Part shown: positions 1 to 8,955 of the stretch, in pieces
Position numbering within the stretch: the stretch's first letter is position 1
How the letters are laid out: each line of letters starts with the position of its first letter
NCBI RefSeq assembly: GCF_014490725.1
Contig: NZ_JACOQL010000003.1
Coordinates: forward strand, 648,993-712,992
DNA length: 64,000 bases
Direction: 5' to 3'
Origin: Paracoccus amoyensis
Lineage (GTDB): Bacteria > Pseudomonadota > Alphaproteobacteria > Rhodobacterales > Rhodobacteraceae
Program-made: the position numbers and the translations under genes
The notes under the pieces: model-generated
What the model saw: only the letters and a program-made list of their open reading frames with translations
What the model was told of the DNA's origin: nothing
Database searches by the model: none

Positions 1-1505
1 ACCAGAGACAGGACCGCAACGGTGATCTGCCCGGTCTCGCGCAGCACGTTCCACAGGTTCGCGCGGGTCAGGCGGCGACGCAGGATGGTCACGATCATTG
101 TGGCGAAGGCGCCGACCGCCCCCGCCTGTGTCGGCGTGAACCAGCCCAGATAGATGCCGCCCAGAACGATGCCGACCAGCACCACGATGGGGAGCAGGCG
201 CCGGGCGGAACTGGCCAGCGTTTCGGGTTCCAGATCATCATTGCCGGTGGGCTGACCGACAAAATCGGGGCGGAACTTCGCCAGCAGGATGATGGTGATA
301 CAGAAGATCAGCGCCATCAGGATCCCCGGCACCATCGCCGCCAGAAACAGTTTGCCGACCGATGTTTCGGTGACGAAGCCGAAGATGATCAGCAGCAGGC
401 TGGGCGGGATCAGCATGCCCAGGATCGACGACCCCGCCACCGTGCCGGTGGCGAAACGCGGCGTATAGCCATGTGCGACCATCTGCGGCACCGCCACGCG
501 CGAGAAGATGGCCGACGAGGCGATCGAGATGCCGGTAATTGCCGCAAAGACCGCATTGGCTGCGACCGTGGCAATCCCAAGGCCACCCAGCAATTTCCTC
601 GTCCACCACGCGGCCACCCGATAGGCATCGCGGCCAATGTCAGAGATATCGGTAAAAAGCCCCATCAGCACGAATAGCGGGACGACGCCGAAATCGAATT
701 TGTTGATCGTGCCCGTGGCCGAGGTCTTCAGCGAATTCAGCGCCACGTTCGGATTATCCCGGATCAGCCAGATCCCGACCACGCCGACGACGCCCAGAAC
801 CACAGCGACATGCATCCCCGCCATCAATAGCACCAGCAGGAACAGGATCGCCAGGATGCCCAGCGTGGTGCGGCTGAAATCGCCTGTCGCAACCAGCCAG
901 ACAGCACCGATGACGACCGCCACGCCGATCAGCGCCGGCACCAGCCAGCGGCCCCGCCCGCGCGTCAGCATCTCGGGCAACTGCCGCGCCACGTCGGTGG
1001 CCTCAAGCAGGAACTGAATCGTGGCGGCTGCGCAGCCAATGGCGGTCAGCAGCTTGAAGGGCCATGTCGGCAGCGTAAAGACGCCGCTGGCGCCGATGAA
1101 CTCCCCGCCTCTGAAGGCACTGGCATAATCGCCCCACAACACCCAGGTCAGAGCGCCGAACAGCACGCCCCCGATCAGCAGGAACAGCATGTTCAGCACC
1201 GCCGCCGCCGCTGGATCGGCCTTGGCCAGTGGCGCGAACAGAAAGTCCGCGCGCGTCAGCCGACCATGGGCCAGCGCATGGGCCAATTGCAGGAACACCA
1301 CCGGCACGATGGTCTGCTCGACCACCTCGACGACGCCGTAAAGCGGCTGCGAAAACAGCGCGAGGCCCGCAACATCGGCGCAGATCAGCAGCATCAGCAC
1401 GAAAATCCAGATCGTGCCGAGCGCCGACAGCCCACCGGTCACCTGACCGTAAGCCCGCGTGACCAGCCCTTCGGGGGCCATGGGCGTCTCATCCGATTGC
1501 AGCAT
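1..1505 (-). CDS. TRAP transporter fused permease (DctQ-DctM type), 3' end outside window
   Basis: Inner-membrane permease of a tripartite ATP-independent periplasmic (TRAP) transporter. About 500 codons are open from the ATG at 1505 to the window edge, so the C-terminus is missing. The first 170 or so residues form a small-subunit (DctQ-like) region with about four hydrophobic segments. The large-subunit (DctM) part follows, with many membrane spans and typical runs such as GVVPLFVLMG and IPPSLLLIIFGF. A fused QM arrangement is common in this family. It lies 37 bases downstream of its binding-protein gene and in the same operon as a FAD monooxygenase, so an aromatic or organic acid substrate is likely but not shown. 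Confidence 0.85.
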   Translation of the reverse strand, partial: MLQSDETPMAPEGLVTRAYGQVTGGLSALGTIWIFVLMLLICADVAGLALFSQPLYGVVEVVEQTIVPVVFLQLAHALAHGRLTRADFLFAPLAKADPAAAAVLNMLFLLIGGVLFGALTWVLWGDYASAFRGGEFIGASGVFTLPTWPFKLLTAIGCAAATIQFLLEATDVARQLPEMLTRGRGRWLVPALIGVAVVIGAVWLVATGDFSRTTLGILAILFLLVLLMAGMHVAVVLGVVGVVGIWLIRDNPNVALNSLKTSATGTINKFDFGVVPLFVLMGLFTDISDIGRDAYRVAAWWTRKLLGGLGIATVAANAVFAAITGISIASSAIFSRVAVPQMVAHGYTPRFATGTVAGSSILGMLIPPSLLLIIFGFVTETSVGKLFLAAMVPGILMALIFCITIILLAKFRPDFVGQPTGNDDLEPETLASSARRLLPIVVLVGIVLGGIYLGWFTPTQAGAVGAFATMIVTILRRRLTRANLWNVLRETGQITVAVLSL

Positions 1506-1542
1506 CTTATCCTCCTTGGGGCTGGCGCGGGCGCCGCTTCGG

Positions 1543-2589
1543 TTACTCGACCTTCCAGTCGCGGGCGGGGGTGGCGCCGGCTTCGCGGATCGCGGCCATA
1601 TAGGCATCCAGCATCACCTTGCCCTCGGGCAGTTTCGCGGCCCATTGCCCGGCCAGATCGGGCAGTGCATCGACCCATTTCTGCCGCTCGGCTGCGGGCA
1701 GCGTGGTCAGCGTTACCTTGGGATCGGCGGCAAGCTCGGTCAGGATCGTGTCATAGCGATCCTTCAGGATTTCCGCGTTGCGGGCGCTGTATTCGGGGCC
1801 AAGCTCGGTCAGGACTTGCTGCACGTCGCCCGGCAGCCCATCCCAGATGTCCTTGTTCACCCCGAACCCGCCGATGAAATTCGCCCCGACGCCGACCAGT
1901 GTCACATAGGGCGCAACCTCTTGGATTTTCAGCGGATGCGCACCGGTCACGATCGAAATGACGCCATCCGCAACACCGGTTTCAATCTGGTTGTAGTAGG
2001 TCGGAAGCGCACCGTTCACCGGGACCGCCCCGATGGCCGCCATCCAGGGCGCGGTCGGACCGGGTGCCAGAATCTTGCGGCCCTTCAGGTCGTCGATCGA
2101 GTCGACCGGAAACGTGGTATAGAGGTGATAGGTATCCGCCCCGGTTGCGCCCAGAAAGACGACATTGTTATCCTCCCATTCGGCTTTCAGGGCCGGAACC
2201 TCATCATAGAGGCGGTTGAAGACCTGCATCTGAAGATCATAATCGTCGGTGGCGAATGGGGTGAAATAGGTCAGGTTGTCATAGGGCATCTTGCTTTCTT
2301 CCCAAAGCGAGCCGATCCAACCCGCATCGGTGATACCGTCTCCGACGGCCTCCAGCGTGTCACCGAAACTGTAAAGCGCACCGCCATAGGATTCCGTCCA
2401 GACGATGCTGTTCTCGGATCCCATGGCCCTCAGACGCTCATTGGTTTTCGCGACGATCACCTCTTGCAGCGGCGCGATCCAGGGGATCTGGATGGCGTGG
2501 CTTGCCGAGATGGTCAGGTTAATTTCTTCGGCCCCGGCCATTGGTGCCAGGACGGCCAGTGCGGTGGCGGTCGCGCAGATGGTTTTCAT
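1543..2589 (-). CDS. TRAP transporter substrate-binding protein (DctP family)
   Basis: Periplasmic solute-binding subunit of the TRAP system, 348 residues. I chose the ATG at 2589 because it is followed by a clean signal peptide ending near PMAGA-EE and preceded by GGAG at good spacing; a longer open frame upstream adds no signal. The body has the DctP fold pattern, including a GGALYSFGDTLEAV run and an ILAPGPTAPW segment in the ligand-binding region. It sits between the hydroxylase gene upstream and the fused permease downstream, all on the minus strand. The ligand is unknown; a phenolic acid or breakdown product is the contextual guess. Confidence 0.88.
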   Translation of the reverse strand: MKTICATATALAVLAPMAGAEEINLTISASHAIQIPWIAPLQEVIVAKTNERLRAMGSENSIVWTESYGGALYSFGDTLEAVGDGITDAGWIGSLWEESKMPYDNLTYFTPFATDDYDLQMQVFNRLYDEVPALKAEWEDNNVVFLGATGADTYHLYTTFPVDSIDDLKGRKILAPGPTAPWMAAIGAVPVNGALPTYYNQIETGVADGVISIVTGAHPLKIQEVAPYVTLVGVGANFIGGFGVNKDIWDGLPGDVQQVLTELGPEYSARNAEILKDRYDTILTELAADPKVTLTTLPAAERQKWVDALPDLAGQWAAKLPEGKVMLDAYMAAIREAGATPARDWKVE

Positions 2590-2728
2590 GGGGTTTCTCC
2601 TTTTTTCGGGCTTGTGTCGGGTCAAACCTGCCCGTCGGCTGCGAATGGGTCGCGCCGTGCGTTGCTGGTTCGGTGGCTGATGGCTCTGGGCCGGCTCCGT
2701 GCGCCGCCCCGGCCCTTCTGGTTTTGGA

Positions 2729-4504
2729 TCAGGCCGCCAGCGCGTCGCGATCCTGCCGGGCAAGGATCTGACTCAGTGCGGCCCCCAGCGCCTGTTCGGG
2801 GGCCTCGACCATCACATCGGCACGCCAACCGACATAGTTGTCGGGCCTGACCAGAATGGCCCCGTCTTCCTGCACACCGCTTTGATAATACCAGTCGGCA
2901 TAGATATCATGCGCATCGCTGCCATCGGGACCGATCGAGACCACTGGCAGGTCAAGCCCCAGCTTCTTCCCCACAGCGGCGGCGGCCGCGCGCCAATCCT
3001 CGCCCCCCGGCCCGGTCAGCAGGACAAAGCGTCCCTTGCCGCCCAGATCGACCGACGAGACCCGTTTGCCGCCGTGATCCAGCCAGACATGCGGCAACCG
3101 CGCACCGGGCCAAGTGGTTGGGTGATAGTAAAGCTCGGGATCACGGATGAATTCGGGTTCCGGCGTGCCATCGGACACCACCGCACCCGAGGCATAACGG
3201 GTGCCCAATTCCACCCCATGAGTGTTGAATTCGTAGTTTTTTCGCCGGATCGCGTCGTTCAGCGCACGGCGCTGCGCCTTGGCATCGTCCGAGGCCCCCT
3301 TGCGCGCCGCCATCAGTTCCTCGACCCGCACCGGATCGTCGCTGGCGGTCATGCCAAGCGCGTCGAAGATCGGCGGATAGTCCTTGATCGAGTTATTGGC
3401 GCGGCTGACGATGGTTTCGGCGACCGGCACACGCTCGACCGAATAGCTGTCCAAAAGCCCCGGCCCCGCCTGCCCTTTCAACACCGCAGCCAGTTTCCAC
3501 GCCAGATTATAGGCGTCCTGGATGCTGGTGTTCGACCCCAGCCCGTTCAGCGGCGGGTGACGGTGGACCGCGTCGCCCATGCAGAAAACCCGGCCCTTTG
3601 AAAACTCGGTCGCCCACATGTTGTTGACCGTCCAGGTCGAGGTCGATCGGATCGTCACCGGGATGGTATCGTCGCCGATGAGTTGATGGACGATCTTCAC
3701 CGCCTCGTCATCGGTCAGCTTCAACTCTCCCTTGCTGGTATCATAGCCCCAGATCGCCAGCCATTCGTTCCACGGCCGGACCATGCGCACCACACCTGCC
3801 CCGATCCCGCCGGTCCGGGCGCCCGGCTGCAAAACCCAGTAAAGCACGCTGGGCCGGTGGGCCACGAACTTGGTCAGATCGGCGTCAAACAGGATATTCA
3901 TGCTGCCCGACAACGCCATCTGACCCGTCATCGGCAAGCCCAACTGTTCCGCCACCGCGCTGCGGGCGCCATCGGCGCCGATCATATAACGGGCACGGAT
4001 CGGAAATTCCTGACTCGACAGCCGGTCGCGCACATGGGCGGTGACGCCCCCGTCGTCCTGGTCCAGCCGCAGGAATTCGGTATTGAACCGTATCTTGCCG
4101 CCACGCGAGGCCGCAGCCTCCAGCAGCAGCGGCTCCATATAGGTCTGGGGGATGTCGCAGATCTCGGTCGGGCTGGCCAGTTCGTAGTCGGCCTTGCGCG
4201 CCGGATGGTTGCCCCAGGACAGCACGCGGCCGAACTCCTCGCCCGCAAGGCTATGGCAAAACACATTGTTGGCCATCAGCTTCTGCTTGCTGGCCAGAGC
4301 CATCGCCCGATCCTCGATCCCCAGATCGCGCAGCACCTGCATGGTGCCTTGGTTGGTGATATGGGCGCGAGGTGTGTTCGCCAGCCAACCGTATTTGTTG
4401 ATGACCAGGTTTTCGATCCCATACATCGATAGCAGCGCCGAAGCCGCAAGCCCCGCCGGGCCCGCGCCCACGATCAGCACATCGGTGGAAATTCCGTCAG
4501 CCAT
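2729..4504 (-). CDS. FAD-dependent aromatic monooxygenase (phenol hydroxylase / TfdB-like)
   Basis: Single-component flavoprotein hydroxylase, 591 residues, that would add an oxygen atom to a phenolic ring using NAD(P)H. The N-terminal Rossmann motif is VGAGPAGLAAS, the middle DG motif is IGADGARS, and the second FAD motif is CMGDAVHRHPPLNGLGSN. The C-terminal 150 residues look like the thioredoxin-fold domain of phenol hydroxylases. The ATG at 4504 was preferred over an upstream start because GAGGAGG lies about 9 bases before it. It heads the minus-strand operon with the TRAP genes and is divergent from a GntR regulator. TfdB, MhpA and PheA relatives are equally possible, so the exact substrate is open. 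Confidence 0.85.
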   Translation of the reverse strand: MADGISTDVLIVGAGPAGLAASALLSMYGIENLVINKYGWLANTPRAHITNQGTMQVLRDLGIEDRAMALASKQKLMANNVFCHSLAGEEFGRVLSWGNHPARKADYELASPTEICDIPQTYMEPLLLEAAASRGGKIRFNTEFLRLDQDDGGVTAHVRDRLSSQEFPIRARYMIGADGARSAVAEQLGLPMTGQMALSGSMNILFDADLTKFVAHRPSVLYWVLQPGARTGGIGAGVVRMVRPWNEWLAIWGYDTSKGELKLTDDEAVKIVHQLIGDDTIPVTIRSTSTWTVNNMWATEFSKGRVFCMGDAVHRHPPLNGLGSNTSIQDAYNLAWKLAAVLKGQAGPGLLDSYSVERVPVAETIVSRANNSIKDYPPIFDALGMTASDDPVRVEELMAARKGASDDAKAQRRALNDAIRRKNYEFNTHGVELGTRYASGAVVSDGTPEPEFIRDPELYYHPTTWPGARLPHVWLDHGGKRVSSVDLGGKGRFVLLTGPGGEDWRAAAAAVGKKLGLDLPVVSIGPDGSDAHDIYADWYYQSGVQEDGAILVRPDNYVGWRADVMVEAPEQALGAALSQILARQDRDALAA

Positions 4505-4560
4505 CGCAGCTCCTCCTCTGCCGAAGTTACGAATCATCCATTATTTGACGATTAAGATAG

Positions 4561-4576
4561 ATATTTTCGAAAATCA
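4561..4576. promoter_or_regulatory. Putative GntR operator, copy 1
   Basis: Contains the perfect 12-bp palindrome ATTTTCGAAAAT (4563-4574) in the divergent gap between the monooxygenase and the GntR gene. The 16-bp form recurs in reverse orientation at 5403-5418, upstream of the hydrolase operon. Shared placement before both catabolic arms suggests it is the binding site of the GntR protein encoded between them. Binding itself is inference. Confidence 0.6.
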
Positions 4577-4706
4577 ATAATAACATCGAATTTATGGATC
4601 TGGCCAGCAACGCCCTCTGCCGGCTGGATCATCGAACTTTGCGTTGATCTTCGAACCATGTGATAAGCAACTGCCGACGAACCGGCGAAAATCGAAAGGA
4701 CATCCG

Positions 4707-5405
4707 ATGACCATGCCCCTGCGGTCCGATGGGGACGGCAAGACCCTGATGGCCTCGGTCTACGACCGGCTGCGTGGCGATATCGTCGATGGAGAGCTGC
4801 GCCCCGGCGCGCGGCTACGATTTGATGAGTTGAAGGAAAGCTACGGGGTCGGCCTGTCACCCCTACGCGAGGCGCTGACCCGGCTAGCCGCCGAAAAGCT
4901 GGTCATTCTGGAGGAACACAAGGGCTTTCGCGTCGCGCCGATCTCGCGCTCGGATCTGAATGACCTGCTGTTCATGCGTCAGGAAATTGAATCGTTGGCA
5001 ATCCGCAGGGCCATCGAACGAGGTGACGATCAATGGGAATCGGCCGTGGTTGCCACGATACACGCCCTTGGCAAGCGCGACAGCCTGACCGAAGGCGGCC
5101 ATATCGACCCGGAATGGGAAAGACGCCACCGGGCCTTTCATGACAGCCTGGTCGCAGCCTGCGATTCGCCCCGCCTACTGCTGTATCGCCAGCAACTGAC
5201 CGATCATGCCGACCGCTATCGCAAGCTGTCGCACCACTATTCATCATCCGGGCGCGACCATCTGTCGGAACATTGCGCCCTGTCCGATGCGGTGATCGCC
5301 CGCGATGCCGATCTGGCCAATCAATTGATCCGAAAACACCTTTTGCGAACGGTCGAGATTATCTTGTCAGGCGAAGATCTGCAAAAAACAGGTTTTGACG
5401 ACTGA
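4707..5405 (+). CDS. GntR-family regulator, FCD (FadR) subfamily
   Basis: DNA-binding regulator of 232 residues. The N-terminal winged helix includes VYDRLRGDIVDGELRPG and the recognition segment YGVGLSPLREALTRLAAE. The C-terminal all-helical FCD effector domain carries metal-site histidines in WERRHRAFHD and the later H-x-x-L-S-E-H segment. Start 4707 was chosen because AAAGGA lies just upstream; a start at 4644 would add residues with no domain match. It lies between the monooxygenase/TRAP operon and the dioxygenase operon, with matching palindromes before each, so it probably controls both, most likely as a repressor relieved by a pathway intermediate. Confidence 0.88.
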   Translation: MTMPLRSDGDGKTLMASVYDRLRGDIVDGELRPGARLRFDELKESYGVGLSPLREALTRLAAEKLVILEEHKGFRVAPISRSDLNDLLFMRQEIESLAIRRAIERGDDQWESAVVATIHALGKRDSLTEGGHIDPEWERRHRAFHDSLVAACDSPRLLLYRQQLTDHADRYRKLSHHYSSSGRDHLSEHCALSDAVIARDADLANQLIRKHLLRTVEIILSGEDLQKTGFDD

Positions 5406-5418
5406 TTTTCGAAAATAT
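5403..5418. promoter_or_regulatory. Putative GntR operator, copy 2
   Basis: Reads TGATTTTCGAAAATAT, the reverse complement of copy 1 at 4561-4576. It overlaps the stop codon of the GntR gene and lies about 75 bases before the start of the hydrolase gene at 5492, suitable for controlling the 5492-10506 operon. A further AT-rich, partly symmetrical stretch continues to about 5435. Confidence 0.55.
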
Positions 5419-5491
5419 TATTGATTATCGATTAAACTTCTCTTATCTCTAGTTCATCCAAGGGACGAACCAGAGATCGGAGGAGACAACG

Positions 5492-6315
5492 ATGCGAGTG
5501 ACGAGTTATGACCGTAACGGCACCACTGGGGTCGCCGTCAAACGCGAGACGGATTGGGCCGATTTGGGTTCGGTCGATCTGGTCGAAGTGCTGAACGGCG
5601 TCCATGCCGACAAGGTGGTCTCGGCCCCGGCGCTGGACGAGGGCACCGTGAAGAACGCCCCGCCGCTGGCCCGTCCCGGCAAGATCATCTGCGTCGGCTT
5701 GAACTATTCCGACCACACCGATGAATCGCCCTATGAGCAGCCCGACTATCCGACGCTGTTCCCGCGTTTCACCACCAGCCTGATCGCCGATGGTGCCGCC
5801 ATCATCCGCCCTCAGGTCTCGAAGGACCTGGATTACGAAGGCGAGCTGGTCGCCATCATCGGCAAGCGCGGGCGTCACATCCCCAAGGATCGGGCGCTGG
5901 ACCATGTTGCCGGTTATTCGATCTTCAATGACGGCTCGCTGCGGGACTATCAGTTCAAGTCGCCGCAATGGACAGTCGGCAAGAATTTTGACGGCACCGG
6001 CGCCTTCGGGCCACATGCGGTTTCAGCCGATGAACTGCCGGCCGGCGCCAAGGGACTGCGGTTGCAGACCCGCCTGAACGGGCAGACCGTGCAGGACGCC
6101 AATACCAATGACATGATCTATTCGGTCGAGGATCTGATCTCGATCATTTCCGAGGCTATCACGCTGGAACCCGGCGATCTGATCGTCACGGCACGCCCGC
6201 GGGGATCGGCATGGCCCGCGACCCCAAGCTTTACATGAAGCCCGGCGACGTGGTCGAGGTCGAGATCGAAGGCATCGGCACGTTGCGCAACCCGGTCGAG
6301 GACGAGGTCGTCTGA
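5492..6315 (+). pseudogene. Fumarylacetoacetate hydrolase family gene with one frameshift
   Basis: Encodes a FAH-fold C-C hydrolase or 2-oxo acid decarboxylase expected to act after ring cleavage. The frame is good from ATG 5492 through the FAH core (ICVGLNYSDHT, metal-site DLDYEGELVAIIGK, GYSIFNDGSLRD). After ...GDLIVT at 6190 the frame breaks: it reads a nonsense tail to a stop at 6238. One extra G after 6190 would restore the canonical GTPAGIG motif and the remaining 40 residues to the TGA at 6315, giving 274 residues. So either a one-base deletion in a GG(G) run or a read error. It is the first gene of the dioxygenase operon; upstream AGGAG supports the start. Confidence 0.8.
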
Positions 6316-6354
6316 TCCGGATCCGGCAATCCTGAGGAGGAGGAGGAGGCCAAA

Positions 6355-7257
6355 ATGGAACCGCTTGTTCACCGTCTGGGCTATATTGCCCTGAATGTCA
6401 GCGATCTGGAAGGCGCGATCGAGGACGCCCGCGAGATCGCCGGCGCCGCCCTTGTCGATCAGACCCCGGACCTGGCGCTGCTGACATCGAATGCGCGTCA
6501 TGCCGAACTGATCCTGCACCGCGCCGAGCAATCGTCGCTGCGCGCGATCGGGCTGGAGACGCTGGACCCCGCCAATGTCGATGAGGTCGCCCGCCGGGCG
6601 CGTGAGGCCGGGTTGACCATCGTCAGCGAGACGCCTTCGCTGCCGGTGATCGAACGCGCGGTCAGCGTGGCCTTTCCCGAAGGCCATGTGATCGAGATCC
6701 ACACGCCGATGCCGCGCGACCGCCCCCCGCGTTATGCCGGGCCGGGCATTCATCCGCGCTTTCTGGACCACGTCAATCTGACGGCCGCCGATCCGGCTGC
6801 CTCGGCGCACCTGATGATGCAGGTGCTTGGCCTGAAGCTCAGCGAACGCACCCAAGGCTGGGAACTGGCCTGGATGCGCGCTGGCGACGGGCGCCATCAC
6901 ACGATTGGCATGGCCAAGTCACCCGATGGCGGGGGCCTGCATCACTATAGTTGGGAATTCGCCGATTTCGCCGATTTCAAGCGGCTGGGCGACGTTCTGG
7001 ACGCCCGGGACCGCACCCTTGCCTGGGGGCCAGGTCGGCATGGCGCGGGCGACAACATCTTCGCCTATTACGTGGATGCAGCCGGTTTCCTGGTCGAGAC
7101 CACGGCCGAGATGGAGATCATCGCCGATCCGCATTTCCAGCCGCGTATCGTCGATCCTGGCGAGAACCTGTCCAACTACAAGGTCGTCAATCGCTGGGGA
7201 CAACTCCCCTCGCAAGCCTGGATGACCCATTTCAACATCTGTGCGGTGCTGCGGTGA
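6355..7257 (+). CDS. Extradiol dioxygenase-like VOC protein 1
   Basis: Type I extradiol (catechol 2,3-dioxygenase-like) enzyme of 300 residues with two vicinal-oxygen-chelate modules. The catalytic C-terminal module keeps the expected 2-His-1-carboxylate iron ligands: His in FLDHVNLTA (about residue 141), His in GLHHYSWEF (about 198) and Glu in GFLVETTAEME (about 246). It would cleave a catechol next to a hydroxyl group. A very strong GAGGAGGAGGAGG ribosome site lies about 8 bases upstream. It follows the FAH gene and precedes an NTF2-like gene whose start overlaps its stop. A second, different VOC dioxygenase closes the operon, so the two may act on different substrates. Confidence 0.85.
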   Translation: MEPLVHRLGYIALNVSDLEGAIEDAREIAGAALVDQTPDLALLTSNARHAELILHRAEQSSLRAIGLETLDPANVDEVARRAREAGLTIVSETPSLPVIERAVSVAFPEGHVIEIHTPMPRDRPPRYAGPGIHPRFLDHVNLTAADPAASAHLMMQVLGLKLSERTQGWELAWMRAGDGRHHTIGMAKSPDGGGLHHYSWEFADFADFKRLGDVLDARDRTLAWGPGRHGAGDNIFAYYVDAAGFLVETTAEMEIIADPHFQPRIVDPGENLSNYKVVNRWGQLPSQAWMTHFNICAVLR

Positions 7258-7259
7258 GC

Positions 7260-7640
7260 ATGCCCGATATCCAGGCGCTGGAGGATCGTCGTTACGCCGC
7301 CATGCGGGCGGGTGATGTGACAACCCTGCGCGACCTGCTGTCGGCGCGGCTGCGCTATACGCATTCGCTGGGCGATCACGACACCCGGGACAGTTATCTG
7401 GCCAAGGTGGCCGCCGGCCACTTCGTCTATCACCGCATCGACCACCCGGTCGAATGGTCGGAACGCCTTCCCGGCGCCGTCCTTCTGGCGGGCCGGATGG
7501 CGGCCGAGGTGGATGTCGGCGGCGAGCCCCGCCGCATCAACAACGCCTTTCTGGCCGTCTGGGCGGATGAAGGCGATGCGTGGCGGCTGATTGCCTATCA
7601 GCCGACACCGATGCCGGGGGCCGACCCGCTGCAGGCGTGA
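7260..7640 (+). CDS. NTF2-like (SnoaL/DUF4440-type) small protein
   Basis: A 126-residue protein with the cone-shaped NTF2 fold pattern: N-terminal helix RRYAAMRAGDVTTLRDLL, then LRYTHSLGDHDTRDSYL, and a C-terminal strand WRLIAYQPTP. Members are small hydrolases, isomerases or accessory proteins; no specific reaction can be assigned. An in-frame GTG at 7254 would overlap the previous stop as GTGA and may be the true start, adding two residues. The tight coupling places it in the aromatic degradation operon. Confidence 0.7.
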   Translation: MPDIQALEDRRYAAMRAGDVTTLRDLLSARLRYTHSLGDHDTRDSYLAKVAAGHFVYHRIDHPVEWSERLPGAVLLAGRMAAEVDVGGEPRRINNAFLAVWADEGDAWRLIAYQPTPMPGADPLQA

Positions 7641-7680
7641 GGCGGGCGTCACACCGAAGAGGAAGAGTAGGAAGATTTCG

Positions 7681-8106
7681 ATGACCAGACTGATCATCCC
7701 GCAATTGCGTGGCATCTATGACCGGCTGGAGCCGCTGGCCTATGCGGTGCTGCGCGTTCTGGCGGGCGGCATGATGATCCAGATCGCGCTTGGCAAGGTG
7801 CTCGCGGGCGAGGTGTCGCGCGATGTCGAGCTCATGCAACAACTGGGCCTCGTCCCGGCGGCGCTCTGGGCCTATTTCGTCGTTGGGGTCGAGATTTTCG
7901 CATCGCTGGCGCTCATCCTTGGCCTTCTGACACGGCCCGCCGCCGTGATGCTGTTCATCCTGGTGACGGTGATGCTGCTGACCGTGCTGATCCCACGCGG
8001 TGCCAATTACCAGTTGGGCGCGCTGTGGTTCGGGGCTTTCGGTCTGATCGCCCTGCGCGGCGGTGGGCGCTATTCCATCGACCGCCTGATCGGACGCGAG
8101 TTCTGA
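7681..8106 (+). CDS. DoxX-family membrane protein
   Basis: A 141-residue integral membrane protein with four hydrophobic helices (around 20-40, 58-78, 80-100 and 105-125) and the DoxX-like RVLAGGMMIQIALGKVL and LGLLTRPAAVMLF segments. DoxX relatives are quinone-linked redox membrane proteins often found in catabolic operons; the role here is unknown. GAGGAAGAG precedes the ATG. A second DoxX-type gene occurs at 11958-12524 on the other strand. Confidence 0.8.
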   Translation: MTRLIIPQLRGIYDRLEPLAYAVLRVLAGGMMIQIALGKVLAGEVSRDVELMQQLGLVPAALWAYFVVGVEIFASLALILGLLTRPAAVMLFILVTVMLLTVLIPRGANYQLGALWFGAFGLIALRGGGRYSIDRLIGREF

Positions 8107-8148
8107 GCGGACGGCAACCTGGACGCAAGGCAAGGGAGGGCCTGCAAC

Positions 8149-8946
8149 ATGGATCTTGGACTACGCGACCGCATCGCCGTGATTGCAGGGGCCAGCAAGG
8201 GTATCGGCAAGGGCATCGCCCGCGCCCTCGCCGCCGAAGGGTGCAATCTGTTCCTGTTGGCCCGTAACGGCGACGAGCTTCGCGCGACCGCCAGCGCCAT
8301 AGCCGATGAGTTCGGCGTAACCGCCACACCGGTCATCGCGGATGTCAGCGACCCGGACTCGGTTCGCGCGGCGGCGGCGACCGTCCGCGCCGCCGTGCCT
8401 GAAATCAACATCCTTGCCACCAGCGTCGGCACGGCCATCCGCCGTCAGGACCGCACCATCACCTGGAGCGACGAGGACTGGCAGGCCGATATCGAGATCA
8501 AGGTGACCGGCATCCTGCGCGTGATCCGCGAATTCGAAGGCATGATCGCCAGCGACGGCTCGGGCCGTATCGTCAACATCACAGGCGCGTCGGGGATGAT
8601 GACCTGGATGCCGGCGCTGAACTACGGCATGAACAACGCCGCCGTGATCCATGCGACCGGCTATCTGGCCGCCGATCTGGCGGGCCGGGGCATCACCGTC
8701 AACACGGTCGTCCCCGGCATCATCGGCACCGAATGGCGCGAAGGCTGGGCCGGCGGCATGGCGGGCGATCAGGACAAGGCCGACTGGCTGGCCGATTTCT
8801 GCGGCAGCAAGGGCATCCCCGTCCGCCGTTGGGGCAAGGTCGAGGAAATCGGCGATGCGGTGGCGTTCCTCGCCTCGGATCGCGCCGGTTACATCACCGG
8901 CACCAGGTTGGTCGTCGATGGCGGGCTGACCGCCAATATCCGCTAG
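8149..8946 (+). CDS. Short-chain dehydrogenase/reductase with altered active site
   Basis: NAD(P)-binding SDR of 265 residues. The nucleotide motif is AGASKGIGKGIA (TGxxxGIG type), the Asp pocket is IADVSD, the catalytic Ser lies in VNITGAS, and the C-terminus has the usual VVDGG. The tyrosine motif reads YGMNN, so the lysine of the YxxxK catalytic pair is replaced by Asn. That is unusual and may mean a different reaction or a non-oxidoreductase role. It lies mid-operon with a ribosome site AGGGAGGG upstream and would oxidise or reduce a ring-fission or side-chain intermediate. Confidence 0.82.
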   Translation: MDLGLRDRIAVIAGASKGIGKGIARALAAEGCNLFLLARNGDELRATASAIADEFGVTATPVIADVSDPDSVRAAAATVRAAVPEINILATSVGTAIRRQDRTITWSDEDWQADIEIKVTGILRVIREFEGMIASDGSGRIVNITGASGMMTWMPALNYGMNNAAVIHATGYLAADLAGRGITVNTVVPGIIGTEWREGWAGGMAGDQDKADWLADFCGSKGIPVRRWGKVEEIGDAVAFLASDRAGYITGTRLVVDGGLTANIR

Positions 8947-8955
8947 GAGGGCAAG

